Virus record (IMG/VR): IMGVR_UViG_3300008050_000280
Span: 1-25,539 of that record
Length of the DNA: 25,539 bases
Direction: 5' to 3' (one strand)
Origin: a virus
In this document: piece after piece, positions 7,832 through 15,869 of the stretch
How the letters are laid out: every line of letters starts with the position of its first letter
Position numbering within the stretch: position 1 is the first letter of the stretch
Program-made: the position numbers and the translations under genes
The notes under the pieces: generated by a model
What the model saw: the letters and a program-made list of their open reading frames with translations, nothing else
What the model was told of the DNA's origin: nothing
Databases searched by the model: none

Positions 7832-7842
7832 ACTATTTAAAG
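7832..7842 (+). promoter_or_regulatory. ACTATTTA motif, putative late promoter of the tube gene (copy 4)
   Basis: ACTATTTAAAG lies 15 bases after the sheath stop and 47 bases before the tube ATG. It would allow the tube gene to be transcribed separately from the sheath. Confidence 0.45.
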
Positions 7843-7854
7843 GTGTGATCACAC
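7843..7854 (+). repeat. Perfect 12-base palindrome in the tube gene leader
   Basis: GTGTGATCACAC is a perfect palindrome immediately after the ACTATTTA motif and just before a six-T run (7858-7863) and the tube Shine-Dalgarno. As a hairpin it would have only 4 bp around GATC, so a DNA binding site is as likely as an RNA structure. Confidence 0.35.
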
Positions 7855-7878
7855 AGATTTTTTAGGAGACCAATAAAA

Positions 7879-8460
7879 ATGGCATTTTTTTCAGAAACAA
7901 GCTTTCAGGCAAAAAGAAAGTTTCGCTGGACGGTTAATTTCGGAATTACTGGAGGAGATATGGTCTTCATGGCTAAATCAATCAATAAACCGTCCTACAC
8001 CATGGAAAGCACTCCTCACAGATTTTTAAATCATGAATTTAAATATCCAAATATCGTCAAGTGGGAGGATATTAGTGTTACTTTTGTTGACGCGGTCGAC
8101 CCAAACACTGGATCTAGGTTCTACAGTCTCTTAAAAAATACAGGTTATACACAACCCGACACTCAGGGTATGGCGTTTACCGGTGGCATCACAAAAGGTC
8201 AGTCTGTTGCTGCACTCGGCGAAATTACTATTAGGCAGCTTGATGGTGGCGGTGTTGACGTTATTGATCCCAAAGCTGATAATAACCCGCTAGCTAATGT
8301 TAATGTCATCGACGAATGGGTTTTAAAAAATGCTTTTATAAATTCGGTTAAGTTTGGCGAGCTAGCGTACGGCGAAGATGACCTGGTAACTATTGAAGCT
8401 GTTATTTCATACGATTGGGCTTACTACTACCTTAAAAATGCGCCCTACGTAATAGACTGA
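7879..8460 (+). CDS. Tail tube protein (gp19-like), 193 aa
   Basis: ATG follows TAGGAGA. The product begins MAFFSETSFQAKRKFRWTVN and has SINKPSYTMESTPHRFLNHE, KYPNIVKWEDISVTFVDAVD and a C-terminus with YGEDDLVTIEAVISYDWAYY. This is the pattern of T4 gp19-type tail tube subunits, which stack as hexameric rings inside the sheath and carry the DNA. The length is nearly identical to the family (T4 gp19 is 163 aa; marine relatives are often near 190-210). Its place directly after the sheath gene is standard. Confidence 0.92.
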   Translation: MAFFSETSFQAKRKFRWTVNFGITGGDMVFMAKSINKPSYTMESTPHRFLNHEFKYPNIVKWEDISVTFVDAVDPNTGSRFYSLLKNTGYTQPDTQGMAFTGGITKGQSVAALGEITIRQLDGGGVDVIDPKADNNPLANVNVIDEWVLKNAFINSVKFGELAYGEDDLVTIEAVISYDWAYYYLKNAPYVID

Positions 8461-8483
8461 TATATTAACAAGAAGAGGTTAAG

Positions 8484-9323
8484 ATGAGAAATAATCAAAA
8501 GCGCTTGGGCCCGGGCCCTGAAGCTTCTGATGTTGTTGCGCCGATGGTGGCTAATCCACCGTTGGCCTATGTGGTACCAACAGAATTTGTTGAATTGCCC
8601 TCGCGAGGCAGGTTCTACCCAAAGGACCACCCTCTACATAATCAGGATACAATTGAAATTCGCTACATGACGGCGAAAGAAGAAGATATTTTGTCTTCTG
8701 CCGTTCTAATTAAGAAAGGGCTAGCTATTGAGCGGTTGCTTCAAAACCTGGTAGTTGATAAAAACATCGATACAAAAAGCATGCTTGCCGGCGATCGCAG
8801 CGCGATTATGATAGCCGCTAGAATATCTAGTTACGGCGCCGCCTACGACACGGTGGTTACATGTAATTTTTGTGATGAACAAAGTGATCTTATGTTTGAT
8901 TTGTCGAACCCTGAGTTAATCGGCGAGTGTTTCAACGAAGCTTATCTAAAAGAGAACAGTGTTGATTATGACGAGGAAGAAGGTACATTCAAGGTCATCC
9001 TCCCAAAATCCCAAGTCGCTATTGGCTTGAGGATGTCAACCGGCTATGATGAAGTCAACCCTCTTGAAGAACAGGGTAAGGAAGATAGCTTGGTTACCAA
9101 TATATTGAATACTTTGGTCGCCTCTGCCGATGGTCATTTTGATCGGTCGGTGATTTCACAATTTATCGACTCTATGCCAGCTGCCGATTCAAGATATATA
9201 AGGACTATATACTCTAAATTGGTTCCCAGTGTTAATATAACACAGGATTTTTTCTGCTTGGAATGTGCCTCAAAAGAGGAAAGAGAGGTAGTCCTGTCGG
9301 CGGACTTTTTTTGGCCTAAATGA
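8484..9323 (+). CDS. Baseplate hub assembly protein / tail chaperone (gp26-like), 279 aa
   Basis: ATG follows AGAGGTT. Residues 32-70 (PTEFVELPSRGRFYP ... IEIRYMTAKEEDIL) are the signature of the T4 gp26-type baseplate protein family. Two cysteine pairs, CNFC (127-130) and CLEC (258-261), could bind one zinc ion. In T4, gp26 helps assemble the baseplate hub and is followed by gene 51. By position between tube and tape measure it also resembles the tail chaperones of other phages. The 3' end has a run of seven T (9306-9312) and stops at 9321-9323. A +1 or -2 shift there would add a 44-aa conserved-looking extension encoded in the next frame. Confidence 0.8.
   Translation: MRNNQKRLGPGPEASDVVAPMVANPPLAYVVPTEFVELPSRGRFYPKDHPLHNQDTIEIRYMTAKEEDILSSAVLIKKGLAIERLLQNLVVDKNIDTKSMLAGDRSAIMIAARISSYGAAYDTVVTCNFCDEQSDLMFDLSNPELIGECFNEAYLKENSVDYDEEEGTFKVILPKSQVAIGLRMSTGYDEVNPLEEQGKEDSLVTNILNTLVASADGHFDRSVISQFIDSMPAADSRYIRTIYSKLVPSVNITQDFFCLECASKEEREVVLSADFFWPK
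9306..9312 (+). other. Seven-T slippery run, possible programmed frameshift site
   Basis: The gp26-like frame reads GAC TTT TTT TGG CCT AAA TGA. A +1 or -2 shift in the T run leads into GGC CTA AAT GAT GCA TAT ATG, the frame of the 44-aa partner, giving a fusion of about 326 residues. Loss of one T through sequencing error would give the same fusion. Confidence 0.4.
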
Positions 9324-9330
9324 TGCATAT

Positions 9331-9465
9331 ATGGAGGCCGTTTACGAACAAATCTTTGTCCTCAAGCATCATGGAGGGTGGAGTTTTATAGAAGCCTATA
9401 ATCTTCCAGTTGGTCTTCGACGTTGGTTTTTGGACAAGTTGAAGGAACAACTTGAAGTATCATAA
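9331..9465 (+). CDS. Small C-terminal partner of the gp26-like protein, 44 aa
   Basis: Starting at ATG 9331 and ending TAA at 9463-9465, this frame encodes 44 residues including HHGGWSFIEAYNLPVGLRRW and a charged helix (FLDKLKEQLE). The 'W...EAY.LPv.lR.w' pattern is like the short C-terminal or downstream partner seen next to tail assembly chaperones in tailed phages, and T4 has gene 51 at this place. There is no Shine-Dalgarno before the ATG, and the frame is open upstream through the T run. It may therefore be made only as an extension of the gp26-like protein. It lies in the +1 frame relative to that gene. A terminator follows 38 bases later. Confidence 0.7.
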   Translation: MEAVYEQIFVLKHHGGWSFIEAYNLPVGLRRWFLDKLKEQLEVS

Positions 9466-9503
9466 GGCCTCTTCGACGCTCAAATAGCAGAAGAAGTTCT
9501 AGT

Positions 9504-9532
9504 AAGGACCCCCGATGGGTCCTTAATTTTTT
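9504..9532 (+). terminator. Rho-independent terminator after the gp26-like pair
   Basis: AAGGACCC (9504-9511) pairs perfectly with GGGTCCTT (9517-9524) around a five-base loop, followed by AATTTTTT. It is directly followed by the ACTATTTA motif at 9540. Confidence 0.88.
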
Positions 9533-9539
9533 CTGGCAT

Positions 9540-9552
9540 ACTATTTATAATG
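9540..9552 (+). promoter_or_regulatory. ACTATTTA motif, putative late promoter of the tape measure gene (copy 5)
   Basis: ACTATTTATAATG is identical over 13 bases to the copy at 139-151. It lies right after a strong terminator and 46 bases before the GTG start of the tape measure gene. Confidence 0.6.
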
Positions 9553-9585
9553 CAGCGCGTTTTAAGATAAGGAGGGTGTTGGCAA

Positions 9586-11748
9586 GTGAGTAGTATACCT
9601 AGGAGCCCCGAAGAAGTTAAAGAACTGGCAGAGGCTATTGAAGCAGCTCGTACGAGCGCCGAAGCGTTGACCGCTGAGCAAGCGCGCATGGTCGAACGAG
9701 GCCTGGAGCTTGAAGCTTCTATGGAACGTAACCGTACAGCATACAGTGAACTTCTACGTCAGGAAAGTCGACGTCTTGAGGCAATGAAAAAAACTACCGG
9801 CAGCACGGCGACCGAAATCAACGCCCTCGAAGACAAGATCGCCAAGCTTCGGGAAGCTAGAGCATTGCTTAAGCAAATGCATGACGAAGAAAAGTTGCAG
9901 CTTAAAGAGGCTGAAGAAGCGAAGTTTAAGGCGCGCAAAAAAGAATTAGAGCGCACCAAAAAATATGTTAAGACGTCTAGCAAAACAGTGAAATCGGCCA
10001 TGGACAAAGATACCAAGGATCTTATCGGAACAATTCAAGGGGCGGCCGGCAAAGCTGTGGATACTATATCCTCGCTGGTCACCAATGTTAGCCCAATGCT
10101 ACAGGTTCTTTCTGCTTTTTTCCCCAAATTAACCATAAGAAATCTTTATGAGAACATGGCTAGCGAATTAAAGGGGATGGAAGGCGAGATTAAAGGTGTC
10201 GTCAAGCGCACGGGCATATATACAAAAGAATTGGATGATAATATAGCAGCTGCTATGGATCCTGATGGCGCCATTAAAGACCTTAGGGTTAATTTTGCCG
10301 GCTTGCGCGAACCAATGAGGGAGCTTGGGTTAGTGTCCAAGGAAACTGCTCCCGCCCAAGAAGCATTATTAAACAACTTTTCCAAGTTTAGGCCAACTTT
10401 TGTTGAGGCCAACCGAGCCTTAAGCATTGTTACCGTTAATATGGTTGCCGGCCTAAAAAAGTTAGGTGCCAACGAGGTCACAACAGCTAAACTTTTAGAT
10501 CAGTTCAACAAGGCCTTGGGCGAAACGCCCGAGCAGGCATTGGACACCACCATGCAAATAACTTCGATGGCCAAGTCTCTCGGCGTTAATCTGGGCCAGG
10601 CGTTTAAGGATTTAACGGGCTTAATGCCTACCTTAGCGCAATTTGGATCCCGCGTTGTAGAAGTTTTTGGGAAGATGAAAGCAGCAGCGCTGGCAACGGG
10701 GATTGAGGTTAACAAATTAACTCAGTTTTCTATGAAAATGGATAAATGGAAAGGCGCCGCAGAGGCAGTGCAGAGATTTAACGCGGTACTTGGTGAAACC
10801 GCGGTCGACGTAGCAGAAGTCTGGCGCGCCGATCCAAATAAAAGAATTGACATATTTGTTAACGCCTTCAAGCGCGCTCGCGGATCGATCCACACTGAAA
10901 ATCGAAGGTTCATACAAGAATTATCCGAGGCGCTACCTGCAGGCGGTGATACTGAATTTACTAGAAGATTGTTCGGTAGCCAGAAAGAGCTTGGATTAAT
11001 TAAGAAAAAATTAGATCTTACCTCGATGAGCAACGAAGAGCTGGAAAAAATGGTACTTACTTCTAAAACTTCGATTGAGATGCTCAATAGGGCAATATCG
11101 AGACAAGGGATGGGTTTCAAAAGAATTATAGATAAGACTCGCGGCTTCGCTGTCAAGGCTGGTAACCAAATTACTGCGTCGTTCAAGACAATTCATAAGA
11201 ATGGTAAGTCCGCGCTAGAGTCGTCACTGGGTATCGTCGCCGCGTTTAGGTCTGCGATTGGTCTGGCTGGTAATCTTGGCATTGCTCTAGCTCCTGTTGC
11301 AACTAAAATGAAAGCTGCCCTAGGTGGCTCCTTTCTCCTGGGCGGTGGTTTGGACGCTTCCGGTGGCTTAACCGAAGCAGAACTGGAGAAGTTGAAGCCA
11401 GCCGAGCGCAAACGTCTTGGGGACCTTATAAAAAAAGCCCGCAGAAAAGCCGCCGCCGCCAAGCCAAAGGCTCCGAAGAAGCCCCCCACGCCAAAGAAGC
11501 CGGTGACACCCTCAACGCCGATAACATGTCCCACCGGCTTTAGAAAGAATGCGGACGGCACCTGCTCACCCGTCACCAGCGGCCTACCCGGCAGCACGCC
11601 GGGAGACGAGGGCAAGGTTGAAAAGACCGCCATTATCAACATGTACGCGAAAATAGATACAAAGGATATCAAGGCAGATGTATTAAGGGTCATTGGATCA
11701 GAATTTCGAATTGAAAGAGGCGGCGCCGCAGTGTTTAGCGCTGCGTAG
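9586..11748 (+). CDS. Tail tape measure protein, 720 aa
   Basis: The start is GTG at 9586, preceded by AAGGAGG about 10 bases upstream. Residues 5-145 are a long charged coiled coil rich in Glu, Ala, Lys and Arg. The middle has hydrophobic helical segments (around 160-200 and 545-590) typical of tape measure proteins, which fix tail length and enter the host envelope. Residues about 617-646 form a Lys/Pro/Ala linker. C648 and C660 then bracket CPTGFRKNADGTC, a short possible disulfide loop. The last part (about 680-720) is a small beta region. T4 gp29 has 590 aa. Position between the gp26-like and baseplate genes agrees with this call. Confidence 0.75.
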   Translation: MSSIPRSPEEVKELAEAIEAARTSAEALTAEQARMVERGLELEASMERNRTAYSELLRQESRRLEAMKKTTGSTATEINALEDKIAKLREARALLKQMHDEEKLQLKEAEEAKFKARKKELERTKKYVKTSSKTVKSAMDKDTKDLIGTIQGAAGKAVDTISSLVTNVSPMLQVLSAFFPKLTIRNLYENMASELKGMEGEIKGVVKRTGIYTKELDDNIAAAMDPDGAIKDLRVNFAGLREPMRELGLVSKETAPAQEALLNNFSKFRPTFVEANRALSIVTVNMVAGLKKLGANEVTTAKLLDQFNKALGETPEQALDTTMQITSMAKSLGVNLGQAFKDLTGLMPTLAQFGSRVVEVFGKMKAAALATGIEVNKLTQFSMKMDKWKGAAEAVQRFNAVLGETAVDVAEVWRADPNKRIDIFVNAFKRARGSIHTENRRFIQELSEALPAGGDTEFTRRLFGSQKELGLIKKKLDLTSMSNEELEKMVLTSKTSIEMLNRAISRQGMGFKRIIDKTRGFAVKAGNQITASFKTIHKNGKSALESSLGIVAAFRSAIGLAGNLGIALAPVATKMKAALGGSFLLGGGLDASGGLTEAELEKLKPAERKRLGDLIKKARRKAAAAKPKAPKKPPTPKKPVTPSTPITCPTGFRKNADGTCSPVTSGLPGSTPGDEGKVEKTAIINMYAKIDTKDIKADVLRVIGSEFRIERGGAAVFSAA

Positions 11749-11791
11749 CGCACTGGATAATTTACAATATTGCAAGTGGAGATTTTAAAAT

Positions 11792-12661
11792 ATGGCAAGG
11801 TTTTTTCAATATGAAATAGCGGCTCACGCGGGGCAAAGGGACCGGTTTAAAAACTTAGAGTTTAAAAAGGGAAATTTCGAAAACTCTCTTGGCGCCAGGC
11901 AGGGCACATTATTAGAGATAATACCTGTGCACGTAAAGAATCCTCCTGTGATAAAGTTTATATCTTTTATTACCGCGCTATCGGATAATTATGCCCCGGA
12001 ATACTCGCAGCAACAGCCGTTTGGTCGACCCGATCCTTACTATATTTGGAAATCGTCTCGTAGAAGCATTTCTCTTACTTGGTCTATTCCCTCTTCTTCG
12101 GAGACGAATGCCTTAGACAATATGAATAATTTGAGCTGGTTCTTGGCTTCACTTTACCCAACTTACAAGGAAGCAGACCAGGCCAATTCAATAGCCGCCT
12201 CTCCTTTATTCAGGGTCAGATACGCAAACTTAATTTCATCACCGACACAAGATGGTCAAGGGATCTTATGTACTATTACAGGTGTAACTGTTACTCATGA
12301 TACTAAGTCTGGCTATATAGCAATTGATCCGGGAGGGTATACTAATTCTGCCGCGGCCGCAAAACAGGCTATAAAGGAAGCCGGCTTTGAAGCCAATATC
12401 AAACATGGCACGGTGTTGCAGGTACCCAAAACAATGACTATCAGTTGCACTCTAAATGTTATACATGACCATCCGCTTGGCTGGGATGCTTCCACTGGAG
12501 AGTGGAGGGGCCGCCGCTCAGGCCAAAATTACCCATATTCAGTCGGACTTCAACGCGCCCCAGGTGCTGCCGCCGGCACCCCCGGCAAGCCTTTCGTGCC
12601 GACACCGGGTGACACAGCTTCAAAAGTAGCTGAAGCCCGCGCATCCGAGCTAAATAGATAA
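11792..12661 (+). CDS. Putative baseplate / tube-cap protein (gp48 or gp54 type?), 289 aa
   Basis: ATG follows GTGGAGA with AT-rich spacing. The product is a beta-rich soluble protein with PVIKFISFITALSDNYAPEY, FGRPDPYYIWKSSRRSISLTW and a C-terminal segment VPKTMTISCTLNVIHDHPLGW. The last two pieces alternate hydrophobic strands in the way tube-fold proteins do. The final 40 residues are a Pro/Gly/Ala-rich tail. In T4-like phages the genes after the tape measure encode gp48 and gp54, which start tube polymerisation on the baseplate. I infer this role from position and fold-like pattern, not from a clear signature. Confidence 0.45.
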   Translation: MARFFQYEIAAHAGQRDRFKNLEFKKGNFENSLGARQGTLLEIIPVHVKNPPVIKFISFITALSDNYAPEYSQQQPFGRPDPYYIWKSSRRSISLTWSIPSSSETNALDNMNNLSWFLASLYPTYKEADQANSIAASPLFRVRYANLISSPTQDGQGILCTITGVTVTHDTKSGYIAIDPGGYTNSAAAAKQAIKEAGFEANIKHGTVLQVPKTMTISCTLNVIHDHPLGWDASTGEWRGRRSGQNYPYSVGLQRAPGAAAGTPGKPFVPTPGDTASKVAEARASELNR

Positions 12662-12686
12662 CGTGAAAGAAGAGGAGAACTAGGAA

Positions 12687-13019
12687 ATGAGATATCACAA
12701 ACAAACTATTTTTTATAATAAAAATGAAGCTTATAAGCGCTTTCTAAAGAGCCGCGGCCTAACACAAATTACACAATATGATACTCCTAAGTTTCGGAAT
12801 CCCACTGCTAATGAAATTATCGATTTAAATACTATAAATCATGTATGGAAACACGGTGACCACTATTATAGGTTGGCGGAGCAATATTATAGTGATGCAA
12901 CAAAATGGTGGGTTATCGCGCTTTTTAATCAAAAGCCTACAGAGTTCCATATAGATTTTGGCGAAATAATTTTCATACCAACTCCCTTGGAATCTGTCAT
13001 GTATTATTTGGGTTATTAG
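12687..13019 (+). CDS. Baseplate wedge protein (gp53-like), 110 aa
   Basis: ATG lies after GAGGAG. The sequence ends with HYYRLAEQYYSDATKWWVIA followed by LFNQKPTEFHIDFGEIIFIP, the typical 'yyrLa..yYgd...wWvIa..N' and 'l..G..i.iP' pattern of T4 gp53-type baseplate wedge proteins. That second part resembles a LysM-like module. T4 gp53 has 196 aa, so this is a compact form that keeps the conserved core. It would help join baseplate wedges around the hub. The next gene begins nine bases downstream. Confidence 0.8.
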   Translation: MRYHKQTIFYNKNEAYKRFLKSRGLTQITQYDTPKFRNPTANEIIDLNTINHVWKHGDHYYRLAEQYYSDATKWWVIALFNQKPTEFHIDFGEIIFIPTPLESVMYYLGY

Positions 13020-13028
13020 GGGTTTTAT

Positions 13029-15866
13029 ATGGCTGACACTACAAGCACCCTATCTGTCGGCGCCGTCGACGAGGCCGGCACTGATGAATCAGCAAGTCCC
13101 GGCGCGGAAACAGTAGCCATTCGCGAAAAAAAGACCTTCAATGGTACCGAGCGGAATTATACTAATTTAGAGCAACAATTGTTGGTGCAAAATATAGATA
13201 AGGTAACCAGTTACCACACTGCCAACAAAGATCTCTTTGCCTACAGGACTTTTAGGCAAATCGACGGAGACAGCTCAAGTTTAATTAACAAATTAAAAGG
13301 CCTGCCAGATCTGAGTATTTTTCACAAAATTAAAACATCAACTTTATCATTGTTGCGCCCTAAATTAAGAATTTTTAAGGTACATTACGCGGAGTTTAAA
13401 CCAGATGCCAACGGTGTTATCTCAGAATCAACCGTGACTCGGCTTCCAGTACCTGTTTATAAGGAGTTTAAATTTTCAGATAATTTTGGAATTGAAACCG
13501 CTGCGTCGGTGCAAGATTATTTAAAATACGAAGGCACAAAGCCTTCTTGGCGTAATGTGGGCCTTGAATCTTTTGCAATGCAAATATACGGTGAAAGCCA
13601 GGGCGCCCTAGAAGATAACATGTTATGTAAGCTTAAACTGACGTTCAAGAGTTTGAAAGATCTAACTGCCCAGCCACCTGGCGAACCTTCGCCGGAAAAT
13701 GGTGGATTGCGGTACGCAGATTTAATTATTGCTCCTGGCACCCGCGTCGACGCGGAGACTGAAGTGTATAACCCGAACCACTATCAACTTAAGGTTTTAG
13801 TTGGGTACACAGCTCCAACTCGCGAGCAACTAGCCGGCTTAAATTTAACATCATCAGAAATAAGAGAACTGTTAAAAATAGAAAAATATAATGTAATGTA
13901 TTCTATAGGTTTGTCGGATTATACTTTTGAAATTCAAGACGACGGCCAAGTATCGCTGACCGCGGAATATCGTGGATGGATAGAGTCGAGTTTTGGTAGC
14001 AGAACAGCCAACATATTTCAAGATAATTTTGAGATCAATGAACGAGGTGACTACAAGCCTTCGGATTCAGTTGACGCCAATTGGAGTACTGACAAGGTTT
14101 ATGAGCTAAATCCTAGAATTAATTCAATTCACAAAGGCTTGAATTCCGGCCCGGGCCTCGATTACGATGCAGCCGAGGCTCTGTTTAGGAGACTCGTGGC
14201 CAACAATAAAGCTTTTTCCGATGTTTATGTGGAACTCACAAGAAACCATAAAACGGGCGGCTGGGTAAAAACAGCAGACGGGGTAGAACTTAAGGCTTCG
14301 GAAAGCGCAGCTGCAGCATTCAAATGGATGAGAAATAAAAAAAATGTCAACAAGATCTTCGCCCGGCTAAGACAGAAGGTTGGGCTCTTTGAAACGAAAA
14401 TATTTCGAACTTTTACCGATAATTTAATAGAGGGGAACCCATCGGAATCGAACGGAGTGGGCACACGCCTCTTTTGCGCGAAAGTTGATCGGGCCGAGGT
14501 GATGAAGGCGCTAGGCATTTTATTTATTAATGATGAGGAAGAAGACGAGTTAAACACTGCCAGTGTTTCAGAGCAAGATATAATAGAGAGCACTACCATG
14601 GCTTTAAACATGGACACAACCAGTTTTAAGGTCGGCCGTTGTTCGGATGTGCAGGAGCAATCTATTAAAGTCACTAGTGATACTGCTGAAAGAATACAAA
14701 AAACACTGCAGCCCGCGTCTTCTGGGGACGACGTCCCCGACGAGAGTAACGATGTTCAGAATACTTCAATTTTTAATTCGAACCCTGACAATTATAAATT
14801 TTACTATATTTACGCGGGGGATGTCATTGAGCTGGCATGCAGGAATGCCGGCTTGGAAGTGCTGCCATTCCAAGCTTATAAAATGACTTCTGCGCCAGCC
14901 CCCTTCAAGAAACAGGGTTACAAGACCAACAACAAAGCTGATGTTAGTTATACTTTAGCTGATAAGAGAATTCTTATCGGCCCTCTGGAGTATATAAATG
15001 AGAGAGGAAAAATAAAACAAATTAACCTGGCTCAATTTCCTATTTCATTTAATTTTTTTAGAGCCTGGTTTATTAATACAGTGGTGCGCCGCAAATATAC
15101 ACAAATGCCGGTATTAGAATTTTTAAAACGATTTATAGATGAAGTTGTTATCGTGGGCATGGGCGCCGGTATGACAGACTCTATTAAAGCCGATAACTCA
15201 ATACCATATATGACGCCGCTAACTTTACCGGGCAAGCAGAAATCTGGCACTGTGCGCGCCCACGGCAGAGATGTATCTTTTTTCGAGGAGCTTTTGCCAG
15301 TCGAGCCCAGACTTGATACCTCTGGCGCGCTATTTAATTTAAATTATTATAGAAAAATTAACGAGATATCATCGTCAGAAACGATGGTGCGCACTTCTTT
15401 TGACTATTTGCTGTTTCATATCGCCGCTCATTCTTCTGATTCTATTAAAAATCGAACAGGCAATCCGGTAGAAGATATGAAAGACGGTATTTACCATTTT
15501 AGTATAGGCTCCGATAGGGGAATCTTAAAGAAAGTGACTTTTGAAAAGGTTAATATGCCCGGTCGCCTGGGGCGCCTCGACGCAGAATCGAGGGCGAATA
15601 ACCGACAATCTCTACTTCAGTTCCCGTTCAACTCGGATGTCACGCTGGTCGGCGCCCCAATATTCAGCCCGGGCATGTATTACTATGTTAATCCGAGCTT
15701 GCTAGGTCTTGGGAACCCAAGAGATGCTAGCGCGCTCGCAAGTGACCTAAGTCTTGGCGGATACCATGCTGTTCAAAGGGTGGACTTTTCTATCACGAAA
15801 GATCACTATGAAACTACGTTAAGAGCAAAACGGGTTGGCGGCGCCGCCAAAATCAACGGAGGATAA
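13029..15866 (+). CDS. Large unrecognised virion protein, probably baseplate, 945 aa
   Basis: The ATG follows a weak AGGGG ten bases after the gp53-like stop. The protein is soluble, mixed alpha/beta, with no signal peptide or membrane segment. Visible landmarks are an acidic disordered N-terminus (1-30), a region with VSLTAEYRGWIESSFGSR near 310-330, an acidic helix (FINDEEEDELNTASVSEQD) near 500, and a Gly-rich turn in FIDEVVIVGMGAGM near 710. The C-terminus (YHAVQRVDFSITKDHYETTL) resembles the end of hub or spike-bearing baseplate proteins. I do not recognise a family. Location between gp53 and the replication genes suggests a hub or wedge component. Confidence 0.7.
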   Translation: MADTTSTLSVGAVDEAGTDESASPGAETVAIREKKTFNGTERNYTNLEQQLLVQNIDKVTSYHTANKDLFAYRTFRQIDGDSSSLINKLKGLPDLSIFHKIKTSTLSLLRPKLRIFKVHYAEFKPDANGVISESTVTRLPVPVYKEFKFSDNFGIETAASVQDYLKYEGTKPSWRNVGLESFAMQIYGESQGALEDNMLCKLKLTFKSLKDLTAQPPGEPSPENGGLRYADLIIAPGTRVDAETEVYNPNHYQLKVLVGYTAPTREQLAGLNLTSSEIRELLKIEKYNVMYSIGLSDYTFEIQDDGQVSLTAEYRGWIESSFGSRTANIFQDNFEINERGDYKPSDSVDANWSTDKVYELNPRINSIHKGLNSGPGLDYDAAEALFRRLVANNKAFSDVYVELTRNHKTGGWVKTADGVELKASESAAAAFKWMRNKKNVNKIFARLRQKVGLFETKIFRTFTDNLIEGNPSESNGVGTRLFCAKVDRAEVMKALGILFINDEEEDELNTASVSEQDIIESTTMALNMDTTSFKVGRCSDVQEQSIKVTSDTAERIQKTLQPASSGDDVPDESNDVQNTSIFNSNPDNYKFYYIYAGDVIELACRNAGLEVLPFQAYKMTSAPAPFKKQGYKTNNKADVSYTLADKRILIGPLEYINERGKIKQINLAQFPISFNFFRAWFINTVVRRKYTQMPVLEFLKRFIDEVVIVGMGAGMTDSIKADNSIPYMTPLTLPGKQKSGTVRAHGRDVSFFEELLPVEPRLDTSGALFNLNYYRKINEISSSETMVRTSFDYLLFHIAAHSSDSIKNRTGNPVEDMKDGIYHFSIGSDRGILKKVTFEKVNMPGRLGRLDAESRANNRQSLLQFPFNSDVTLVGAPIFSPGMYYYVNPSLLGLGNPRDASALASDLSLGGYHAVQRVDFSITKDHYETTLRAKRVGGAAKINGG

Positions 15867-15869
15867 GAT

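Noticed and set aside
7843-7854. CRP-like site or terminator in the tube leader
   Set aside because: TGTGATCACA lacks the six-base spacer of a CRP site, and the possible stem is only 4 bp, too weak for a terminator.
8793-8800. Single GCGATCGC, the highly iterated palindrome of cyanobacteria
   Set aside because: One copy in 25 kb is no evidence for a cyanobacterial host.
11193-11798. 201-codon open frame on the minus strand over the end of the tape measure gene
   Set aside because: Its Pro/Gly/Phe-rich composition arises from the antisense of the Ala/Lys/Pro-rich linker. No start signal was seen.
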